In this document: piece after piece, positions 1 through 4,238 of the stretch
Numbering within the stretch: the stretch's first letter is position 1
Layout: every line of letters begins with the position of its first letter
Source of the DNA: a bacterium
GTDB taxonomy: Bacteria > Atribacterota > JS1 > SB-45 > 34-128
Assembly (NCBI GenBank): GCA_018894595.1
Contig: JAHIPN010000109.1
Location: 1 to 5,272, forward strand
Length of the DNA: 5,272 nt
Reading direction: 5' to 3'
Program-made: the position numbers and the translations under genes
Notes under the pieces: generated by a model
Told to the model about the DNA's origin: nothing
The model's input: only the letters and a program-made list of their open reading frames with translations
The model's database searches: none

Positions 1-2
1 AA

Positions 3-623
3 TTAGCCTCTGAAGTGATAAACGGCATATTAGTAAAACCACAAGAAATATTTTCTTTTAATAAATATGTAGGCCCTGCTGAAAAAGCAGACGGGTATAA
101 GGAAAGCACTATCATTGCTAATGGTGTATTTGCAAATGGTTATGGAGGCGGCATCTGTCAGGTATCGAGCACTTTATATAATGCAGCTCTTTTGGCTAAT
201 CTACCAATTGTAGAAAGGTATAATCATACAGTATACGGAGAGGTAACCAAATACGTTCCTCTGGGGCAGGATGCGGCTATATTTTACGGATTTAAGGATC
301 TAAGATTTAAAAACAATTCGGATCATACGATAGTAATTTTTTCGAAAGTTTTTAAAGATATATTACAGGTGAATATCTTTGGCGGGAACGAGGATAAAGC
401 AGAAGTGGAAATTATCAGCAAAGATAAAAAGGTAATTAACTATCAGATAATTAGAGAGAAAGATTCTAAGTTAGAAGCTGGCCAGAAAATAGTTGTCCAA
501 GAAGGGGTGCCGGGCTATCAGATAAAAACTTACCGAATTGTCAGAAAAGACGGGGAAGAGAAGATAGAGTTTTTAGCGGAAGATACATACAAGAGTGTGC
601 CGATGATTATTAGAGAAAAATAG
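3..623 (+). CDS. VanW-family protein with C-terminal G5-like domain (5' partial)
   Basis: The gene is cut by the left edge: the frame is open from the first full codon and matches the family there, so the GTG at 15 is not the true start. Numbering the 206 visible residues from that codon, the VanW core begins with a KPQEIFSFN stretch (12-20). It carries the signature GGGICQVSSTLYN (48-60, Cys52), then RYNHTVYGEV and VPLGQDAAIFYGFKDLRFKN. Residues about 143-206 look like a G5-type beta module, with EGVPGYQIKTYRIVRKDG followed by EDTYKSVPMII. VanW proteins are usually secreted or membrane-anchored cell-envelope proteins whose biochemical role is not settled; G5 modules are thought to bind N-acetylglucosamine-containing polymers. 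The name comes from a vancomycin-resistance cluster, but nothing here suggests resistance. The missing N-terminus would normally hold a signal or membrane segment and often more repeats. The family call is firm; the function is unknown. Confidence 0.9.
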   Translation, partial: LASEVINGILVKPQEIFSFNKYVGPAEKADGYKESTIIANGVFANGYGGGICQVSSTLYNAALLANLPIVERYNHTVYGEVTKYVPLGQDAAIFYGFKDLRFKNNSDHTIVIFSKVFKDILQVNIFGGNEDKAEVEIISKDKKVINYQIIREKDSKLEAGQKIVVQEGVPGYQIKTYRIVRKDGEEKIEFLAEDTYKSVPMIIREK

Positions 624-655
624 TATATAGTATATCGTATATGGTATATGGTAAA
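621..655. repeat. Degenerate 7-bp tandem repeat, about 4.5 units
   Basis: Five consecutive heptamers read TAGTATA, TAGTATA, TCGTATA, TGGTATA and TGGTAAA. The array starts exactly at the TAG stop codon of the VanW-type gene. Units vary at the second base and the last unit is degraded. No function is evident. Confidence 0.7.
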
Positions 656-683
656 GAATATAAAGCGGGTAAGGGATATAATT

Positions 684-707
684 GTTAGTTGGTTACCTGG
701 TTAAGAA
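684..707. repeat. Degenerate 8-bp tandem run with GTTA core
   Basis: Three adjacent octamers begin with GTTA: GTTAGTTG, GTTACCTG and GTTAAGAA. The run is short and diverged, so it could be chance, but similar octamers recur at 3133-3148 (opposite orientation) and 4108-4131. Confidence 0.35.
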
Positions 708-722
708 AATGATAAAGAGTAG

Positions 723-742
723 GGGCACGATGCATCGTGCCC
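723..742. repeat. Perfect 20-bp palindrome, hairpin-forming
   Basis: GGGCACGATGCATCGTGCCC is exactly self-complementary and far more GC-rich than the surrounding spacer. It shares its ends (a G-run then C, and GCCC) with the two GGGGCGG hairpins at 771 and 1613 while its interior differs, which suggests one family of small palindromic repeats. No T-run follows on either strand, so it is not a canonical intrinsic terminator. Confidence 0.8.
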
Positions 743-770
743 AGGTAAACAAAAATTACTAAAATGAAAC

Positions 771-839
771 GGGGCGGATGAATCCGCCCCACAGGAAATA
801 AAAAACATGACAAAGAACCATCCCCCGACACATTTTTTT
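771..839 (+). repeat. Composite hairpin repeat, copy 1
   Basis: The repeat has three modules: a hairpin (GGGGCGGATGAATCCGCCCC, 9-bp arms with a 2-nt centre, 771-790), a linker ACAGGAAATAAAAAA, and an ACAAAGAACC(A/G)TCCCC block ending in a T-run. A diverged copy in the same orientation lies at 1613-1679. The third module resembles the GGGACGGTTCTTT-type intergenic sequences that I recall from many Firmicutes near REP-associated (Y1-type) transposases; that link is from memory and untested. This copy lacks the CT that follows the hairpin in copy 2, and it contains the ribosome binding site and ATG of the hydrolase gene. Confidence 0.8.
793..798 (+). promoter_or_regulatory. Shine-Dalgarno-like AGGAAA lying inside the repeat
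   Basis: AGGAAA ends 8 nt before the ATG at 807, a normal spacing. It belongs to the repeat linker and is identical in copy 2, where no ATG follows. It supports the ATG at 807 as the start of the hydrolase. Confidence 0.55.
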
Positions 840-1586
840 AAATTAACATTCATTGTAATAATATTATTACTTTTTTGCTTCCCCCAAACTGCTTTACTGC
901 AAACAACTTCTGTGGAATATATCTGTGCCGAAACAGATTATGAAACTCCTGTCTTTATAATTAAGACTGATTATAAAGAACCTACGATAATGATTGTAGC
1001 CGGAACACATGGAAATGAAAAAGCCGGTATCAAAGCTGCTGAATATTTAAAAGATAATCTAAACATTAAAAGAGGAACTTTGATAATTATGCCGAAAGCA
1101 AATATTTTAGCCTGCGAAGAAAACGTAAGATGTTTCCCTCCGGAAATTAATTTGAATAGAGTATATCCCGGAAATCCCCAGGGAAATTCTGTAGAAAAAT
1201 TAGCTTATGAAATATTTAACCTGATGAAAAGATATGATATCGGTCTATTGGTTGATTTACATGAATCGATAGAATTTTACAGGAAAAATCCTAAAAATTA
1301 CGGCCAGACTGTAGTTATAGATTCTAATGATGATTGTTTATTAGAGCTGAGCTCCTTTCTAGTTGAGGAGATGAACCAGGGGATTATCGAGGATGGTAAT
1401 AAATATCAGGTTTTAGTGGATCCGGTTAAAGGCAGCACTGCTTATTGTGCCCATCATCAGCTTGGAATTCCTGCTTTAACTTTTGAAACCTGCAGAAAAT
1501 TACCCTTATCTTTCCGAATAGACGAACATTTGAAATTTATAAAATTAGTCTTGTTTAAATGGAATATGCTCGCAGTCCAGAGGTAA
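807..1586 (+). CDS. Secreted succinylglutamate desuccinylase/aspartoacylase-family (M14-like) zinc hydrolase
   Basis: The 259-residue protein has a hydrophobic N-terminal segment (about 13-32, then alanine/threonine-rich), read as a signal peptide or membrane anchor. The catalytic fold shows the expected order of motifs: GTHGNE (zinc ligands His68 and Glu71), NLNRVYPG (substrate-binding Asn117-Arg118), DLHES (third zinc ligand His152) and TFET (catalytic Glu227). The family hydrolyses amide bonds of N-acyl amino acids or C-terminal residues of peptides. An extracytoplasmic member may act on peptides or envelope material, but the substrate cannot be read from sequence. The start is unusual: the ribosome binding site, ATG and residues 1-11 (MTKNHPPTHFF) come from the composite repeat. 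The next ATG/GTG/TTG-type start in frame is GTG 912, which would remove the hydrophobic segment. It follows the VanW gene by 183 nt of repeats, so co-transcription is uncertain, and it converges on the prolyl isomerase gene. All key residues are present, so it looks intact. Confidence 0.85.
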   Translation: MTKNHPPTHFFKLTFIVIILLLFCFPQTALLQTTSVEYICAETDYETPVFIIKTDYKEPTIMIVAGTHGNEKAGIKAAEYLKDNLNIKRGTLIIMPKANILACEENVRCFPPEINLNRVYPGNPQGNSVEKLAYEIFNLMKRYDIGLLVDLHESIEFYRKNPKNYGQTVVIDSNDDCLLELSSFLVEEMNQGIIEDGNKYQVLVDPVKGSTAYCAHHQLGIPALTFETCRKLPLSFRIDEHLKFIKLVLFKWNMLAVQR

Positions 1587-1612
1587 TCCCGAACTCGATG
1601 AGAAATTAGCAA

Positions 1613-1679
1613 GGGGCGGATGAATCCGCCCCCTACAGGAAATAAAAAAATAACAAAGAACCGTCCCCTGGTGCGTTTT
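1613..1679 (+). repeat. Composite hairpin repeat, copy 2
   Basis: This copy has the same three modules and orientation as copy 1: hairpin at 1613-1632, then CTACAGGAAATAAAAAA, then ATAACAAAGAACCGTCCCC. Aligned by eye, the substitutions between copies are all transitions, plus two small indels. The last bases coincide with the stop codon of the convergent prolyl isomerase gene. The hairpin sits between two convergent genes but no T-run follows its arms directly on either strand, so a terminator role is unproven. Confidence 0.8.
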
Positions 1680-2775
1680 AATTATCCTGGGAAGTGTCCT
1701 TAACTTCATCGGTTTCAGTTGTCTCTTCTGAAGTTACCTGTTCCGTAGATTCGGGAGGTTGGCTCTCTTCTGCAGTAGATTTTAGCGATTCAATTTCCGC
1801 GTCAAAATCGTAATTAATAATAATATTAGCCTCTTCTTTTAATTTAGATATTAAAGCTGTGATTACCTCATTTTCTCTTTGGCTTCTAAGAGTATTGCTA
1901 ATTCGTTCTTTAGCTTCTTCAAAGGTAGGAGAATATTCCTCTTTCTTCTCTTCGCATTTAATAATATGGTATCCAAACTGTGTTTGCACTACTCCGCTAA
2001 TCTCACCCGGTTCCAAAGAGAAAGCTGCTTCTTCAAATTCTTTCACCATCTGGCCTCTGGCAAAAAATCCCAGGTCTCCGCCGCTTGGGGCAGAGGGTCC
2101 TATAGATTTTTCTTTAGCCAATTCTGCAAAATCGGTAAGACCTTCTTTGAGCTGTAGAAGAAGATTATTTGCTTCTTCCTCAGTTTCTACTAATATATGG
2201 CGGGCGTGAACTTGCTCGGGCTCAAGGAAACTTTCCTTGTTTTCATTATAATATTCTAATAATTCCTCATTGGTGATGCTTATCTGGTTCCTGGTTTCTT
2301 CTAAAATGGAATTTATCATTAATTGTCTTTTTATATCCTCTTTGAGTCGGACGAGGGTAATATTATTTGCCTTTAGGGCTTCATCGAATTCTTCAGGAGA
2401 GGAGAAATTATCTTTAATCTTGTCTATTTCTAAATTAATATCATCATTGGAAATCTTAATTTTTTCTTTTTGAGCTTGTTGATAAAAAAGCTCATAGTTA
2501 ATTAGCTGGTCTAATATATTCTTTTTAAAAGAAACAATTGCCGATTGGTCTAAACTGGAAAGAGTTTTATCATCGTATCGAGAGATAGCGTTTAAAAAAG
2601 CGCTTTGCAGTTGGTCAGAGGTAATGCCCGATTCATTTACTTCGGCAATATAGTATGTTCTTTTCTGTCCGCCGGAGGATCTGTATTGACCTAAGCCATA
2701 AAAAATTGAAATGCCAAAGGCGGCAATTACTACAATTAGTATAATTTTCATATTTTTTCTTATTATTCGTAACAT
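1678..2775 (-). CDS. Membrane-anchored SurA/PpiD-type parvulin peptidyl-prolyl isomerase
   Basis: The 365-residue protein is probably an extracytoplasmic foldase that catalyses prolyl cis-trans isomerisation and chaperones exported proteins. A short basic N-terminus (MLRIIRKNMK) leads into one transmembrane helix (about 11-28). There is no lipobox cysteine, so this is not a PrsA-type lipoprotein. Residues about 45-180 are a helical SurA_N-like chaperone region (ITSDQLQSAF, KKNILDQLINYELFYQQA). Residues about 186-276 are a single parvulin domain with VHARHILV (His193), DFAELAKEKS, SGGDLGFFARGQMVKEFEEAAF and QFGYHII (His270). The last ~40 residues form an acidic Ser/Thr-rich, probably disordered tail. 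Compared with PpiD it is short and has one parvulin domain. The ATG at 2775 is the first possible start, since an in-frame stop lies two codons upstream. Family and topology are clear; clients are unknown. Confidence 0.9.
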   Translation of the reverse strand: MLRIIRKNMKIILIVVIAAFGISIFYGLGQYRSSGGQKRTYYIAEVNESGITSDQLQSAFLNAISRYDDKTLSSLDQSAIVSFKKNILDQLINYELFYQQAQKEKIKISNDDINLEIDKIKDNFSSPEEFDEALKANNITLVRLKEDIKRQLMINSILEETRNQISITNEELLEYYNENKESFLEPEQVHARHILVETEEEANNLLLQLKEGLTDFAELAKEKSIGPSAPSGGDLGFFARGQMVKEFEEAAFSLEPGEISGVVQTQFGYHIIKCEEKKEEYSPTFEEAKERISNTLRSQRENEVITALISKLKEEANIIINYDFDAEIESLKSTAEESQPPESTEQVTSEETTETDEVKDTSQDN

Positions 2776-2789
2776 AGTCTATTTAAAAT

Positions 2790-2794
2790 CTCCT
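2790..2794 (-). promoter_or_regulatory. Ribosome binding site AGGAG with long spacing
   Basis: On the minus strand AGGAG lies 14 nt before the ATG of the prolyl isomerase gene, longer than the usual 6-10 nt. No alternative start lies closer to it, because an in-frame stop sits just upstream of the ATG, so the gene may be translated at reduced efficiency. Confidence 0.6.
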
Positions 2795-2875
2795 TTTAAT
2801 TTAATAGGGTAACTAATACTCGATACGCTCTACGATAGCTTTGTTCACTAACGGCTAATATGATTGATTGTATAT

Positions 2876-2904
2876 AATATAGTATTGTAGATAGGTTTTG
2901 TCAA
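2876..2904 (-). promoter_or_regulatory. Sigma-A/sigma-70-type promoter for the prolyl isomerase gene
   Basis: On the minus strand a perfect -35 TTGACA (2899-2904) is followed after 17 nt by -10 TATATT (2876-2881, five of six matches). It would give a leader of roughly 90 nt. The region is very AT-rich, so -10-like hexamers are common, but a full TTGACA at optimal spacing is much less so. Confidence 0.6.
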
Positions 2905-3087
2905 ATAATTAAATATAGTATCGAGTTAAGAAGGAAAAGGAAAAGATAGAAAAAGTATTATTCTTCTTTCTATCTGACTACCCCACTAAAGTTTACAATA
3001 ACCTGTGTATCCGAGGTATAACAGGGAATTTTTTAAAATAAAAGATAGATAATAAATATTATTAAAAAAAGTTGTAAGCAAAAAGAC

Positions 3088-3116
3088 TTGACATAAGGCT
3101 TAGTTAATATAATAAT
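3088..3116 (+). promoter_or_regulatory. Possible upstream promoter (P1) for rpsU-yqeY
   Basis: A perfect -35 TTGACA (3088-3093) is followed after 17 nt by AATAAT (3111-3116, five of six). TATAAT also occurs at 3108-3113, but with a poor 14-nt spacing. If used, it implies a leader of about 230 nt before rpsU. Confidence 0.4.
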
Positions 3117-3132
3117 ATAGGAGTTTTGTTTT

Positions 3133-3148
3133 AACCAATTAACTAATT
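3133..3148. repeat. Two octamer units (AACCAATT, AACTAATT)
   Basis: This is the reverse-complement form of the octamers at 4108-4131. Thirteen bases (3134-3146) are an exact inverted copy of 4118-4130, so the pair brackets the rpsU-yqeY operon. Confidence 0.45.
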
Positions 3149-3174
3149 GACGACAGCGTAAATCTAATTGACGA
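3143..3174 (+). repeat. Direct repeat CTAATTGACGA, two copies 21 bp apart
   Basis: Exact 11-bp copies lie at 3143-3153 and 3164-3174. The 21-bp period is two helical turns. The pair sits just upstream of promoter P2, and the second copy contains a TTGACG that could itself serve as a -35 with TATAGT at 3190-3195. It could be an activator or repressor site or chance. Confidence 0.45.
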
Positions 3175-3179
3175 ATTTC

Positions 3180-3208
3180 TTGATAAATTTATAGTTGTAT
3201 TATATAAT
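3180..3208 (+). promoter_or_regulatory. Likely main promoter (P2) for rpsU-yqeY
   Basis: -35 TTGATA (3180-3185), 17-nt spacer and perfect -10 TATAAT (3203-3208). The start site would fall near 3215, giving a leader of about 140 nt. This is the best-scoring arrangement by eye in the region, with the caveat of extreme AT content. Confidence 0.55.
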
Positions 3209-3341
3209 ATGAAAGGTATTTATTTAGACAGTTAAATAATAATTTTAATTTAATGTTTATAATTATATTTGATAAGCAGAATGATATTATAACAATTTTA
3301 CCCATAACACTATCATTTTGTTAACCTAATATGTACGAGAT

Positions 3342-3349
3342 GGGAGGTG
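3342..3349 (+). promoter_or_regulatory. Strong ribosome binding site that fixes the rpsU start
   Basis: GGGAGGTG is nearly a full complement of the 16S rRNA tail. It lies 5 nt before the ATG at 3355 (GGAGG core 7 nt away). An in-frame ATG at 3331 lies upstream of this site and would encode eight non-conserved residues, so 3355 is chosen. Confidence 0.9.
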
Positions 3350-3354
3350 TAAAT

Positions 3355-3543
3355 ATGGCCAAAATAAAAGTTAAAGACAATGAAGAAATGGATCACGCCC
3401 TTAGAAGGTTTAAAAAGGAATGTCAGAAGAGTGGAATAATATCCGATCTTCGGCGTCATGAATATTATGAAAAACCAAGCGTGAGAAGGAAAAAGAAAGC
3501 GCTTGCTGCTCAGAGGAAACTGAAAAAAAGAGGTAGATTTTAA
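3355..3543 (+). CDS. rpsU: 30S ribosomal protein S21 (bS21)
   Basis: The 62-residue, strongly basic protein begins MAKIKVKDNEEMDHALRRFK and has the S21 core RRFKKECQKSGIISDLRRHEYYEKPSVRRKKK, then a Lys/Arg-rich C-terminus ending KKRGRF. Length and composition are typical. S21 joins the 30S platform near the mRNA exit and the anti-Shine-Dalgarno end of 16S rRNA and helps initiation. It is the first gene of a tight pair with yqeY: its TAA stop is followed immediately by the next ATG. Expression is probably high, from the promoters at 3088-3208 and the near-consensus ribosome binding site. Confidence 0.97.
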   Translation: MAKIKVKDNEEMDHALRRFKKECQKSGIISDLRRHEYYEKPSVRRKKKALAAQRKLKKRGRF

Positions 3544-4011
3544 ATGTCGGTACAGCTATCGTTAGAAGAAACTATTTTTAATGATATGATAGAAGCATTA
3601 AAGGGAAAAGAAAAATTAAAATTATCGACTTTACGATTGATTCGGGCAGCAATCAAAAATGCTGAAATATCTAAGAGGGATAAACTAACCGAAGATGAAG
3701 TAATTGGGATAGTAACCAATAATTTAAAAAAATTAGAAGAATCTTTAGATATTTTTATCCAGGGTCAAAGACCGGAACTTGCCGAAAAAGCAAAAAAAGA
3801 GATTGAAATAGTGAAAAAATATCTTCCTGAGCAATTATCCGAAGAAGAAGTAGAGAAAATAGTAAAAGACACTATTATGAAATTTGGATTTAAAGGCTTA
3901 CAAGATATTGGTCCTGCCATGAAAGAAGTTATGCCCCAATTAAAGGGGAAAGCAGATGGAAAAATAGTTAATAAAATGGTACGGGACTTACTGGATAATT
4001 CAAAAGAATAA
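3544..4011 (+). CDS. yqeY: YqeY / GatB-tail (GatB_Yqey) domain protein
   Basis: The 155-residue protein matches YqeY over its whole length. The helical N-terminal part reads LRLIRAAIKNAEI (30-42) and LTEDEVIGIV (48-57). The hallmark KYLPEQLSEEEVEKIV follows (92-107), and the C-terminal domain has PAMKEVMPQLKGKADGKIVNKMV (124-146). The C-terminal half is homologous to the tail domain of GatB, the amidotransferase subunit that contacts tRNA for mischarged Glu/Asp-tRNA. A tRNA-related role is suspected, but the function of stand-alone YqeY is not established. The ATG directly follows the rpsU stop with no spacer. Its ribosome binding site (AGAGG, 3529-3533) lies within the end of rpsU, so the two genes are translationally linked. 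rpsU-yqeY is a widespread pair. Confidence 0.95.
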   Translation: MSVQLSLEETIFNDMIEALKGKEKLKLSTLRLIRAAIKNAEISKRDKLTEDEVIGIVTNNLKKLEESLDIFIQGQRPELAEKAKKEIEIVKKYLPEQLSEEEVEKIVKDTIMKFGFKGLQDIGPAMKEVMPQLKGKADGKIVNKMVRDLLDNSKE

Positions 4012-4021
4012 TGTTAAGAAT

Positions 4022-4071
4022 GAAAGACTCAGACTTGCTTTGGTAAGTATTTTGAGTCTTTCCTCGTTTTT
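4022..4071 (+). terminator. Probable intrinsic terminator after yqeY
   Basis: A 10-bp perfect stem pairs GAAAGACTCA (4022-4031) with TGAGTCTTTC (4053-4062). An inner ACTT/AAGT pairing shortens the loop. TTTTT (4067-4071) follows after a CTCG interruption. It starts 10 nt past the yqeY stop. The stem is only moderately GC-rich and the T-run is offset, so partial read-through into nfeD is possible. Confidence 0.65.
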
Positions 4072-4107
4072 ATAATTTTATAATTTTAATATATATCTCG
4101 ATTTGTT

Positions 4108-4131
4108 GATTAGTTACTTAGTTAATTGGTC
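4108..4131. repeat. Degenerate 8-bp tandem repeat, three units
   Basis: Adjacent octamers are GATTAGTT, ACTTAGTT and AATTGGTC. Part of this run (4118-4130) is an exact inverted copy of 3134-3146. Just downstream, TAAACTA/TAGTTTA (4148-4154 and 4161-4167) can form a small 7-bp hairpin. No function is evident. Confidence 0.45.
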
Positions 4132-4187
4132 AATAAATTATTAGGATTAAACTATTTAACTAGTTTATCTTGTATATTGTATTTCAA

Positions 4188-4222
4188 ACTAACGACTAAC
4201 GACTATTCACTAACGACTAACT
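4188..4222. repeat. 7-bp tandem repeat (ACTAACG), five units
   Basis: Units are ACTAACG, ACTAACG, ACTATTC, ACTAACG and ACTAACT. The array ends one base before the Shine-Dalgarno sequence of nfeD. A 15-base stretch (4206-4220) matches 2844-2858 in the prolyl isomerase leader with one mismatch, so the sequence is dispersed as well as tandem. Confidence 0.75.
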
Positions 4223-4223
4223 T

Positions 4224-4228
4224 AGGAG
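4224..4228 (+). promoter_or_regulatory. Ribosome binding site AGGAG supporting a TTG start
   Basis: AGGAG lies 10 nt before TTG 4239. It is the only good Shine-Dalgarno match near the conserved N-terminus, and the GTG at 4228 is followed directly by a stop, so it selects TTG as the nfeD start. Confidence 0.65.
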
Positions 4229-4238
4229 TGTAAATTAT

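Larger units (their letters stand above)
2776..3354. other. 579-nt gene-free divergent control region
   Basis: No credible gene, tRNA or known structured RNA is visible. The left part holds the leader and promoter of the minus-strand prolyl isomerase gene. The middle (about 2930-3060) holds an AGATAGAAA/TTTCTATCT hairpin (arms 2944-2952 and 2967-2975, 14-nt loop) and a weak CCTGT/ACAGG hairpin (3002-3025) before a run of six T. The right part holds promoter-like sequences for rpsU, a 21-bp-spaced direct repeat, and a long AT-rich leader. A 7-bp inverted repeat AATGATA/TATCATT (3280-3286 and 3311-3317) lies shortly before the rpsU ribosome binding site. Confidence 0.6.

Noticed and set aside
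15..17. GTG at 15 as the start of the VanW-type gene
   Set aside because: The frame is open and family-like to the left edge (LASE before this codon), and no N-terminal signal segment is present; the gene is simply truncated by the window.
3..623. Vancomycin resistance determinant
   Set aside because: VanW domains are common in bacteria without van clusters, and no vanHAX or VanRS genes are nearby.
689..718. Promoter for the hydrolase gene (TTGGTT, 16 nt, GATAAA)
   Set aside because: Only three and four of six matches, and it overlaps the octamer repeat; not better than background in AT-rich DNA.
621..842. CRISPR array
   Set aside because: Repeats are 7-8 bp tandem units or isolated palindromes, with no regular 20-40-bp repeat/spacer alternation and no cas genes.
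1613..1680. Hairpin between the convergent genes as an intrinsic terminator
   Set aside because: The arms are not followed directly by a T-run on either strand (CTACAGG on plus, TTGC on minus).
1859..2473. Open frames on the plus strand (1859-2209, 1879-2157, 2270-2473)
   Set aside because: They lie wholly inside the minus-strand prolyl isomerase gene, overlap one another and show no recognisable domain; they are antisense shadows.
2818..2926. 9-bp inverted repeat ACTCGATAC/GTATCGAGT flanking the prolyl isomerase promoter
   Set aside because: Arms are 91 nt apart, and a match of this length and distance is expected by chance about once or twice in a window of this size.
2944..3034. Small RNA gene with hairpins and T6 end
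   Set aside because: The CCTGT/ACAGG stem is only 5 bp, no convincing promoter precedes it, and no known RNA family is recognisable.
3331..3354. Upstream in-frame ATG giving a longer S21
   Set aside because: The eight extra residues are not part of S21, and the strong ribosome binding site lies between this ATG and the one at 3355.
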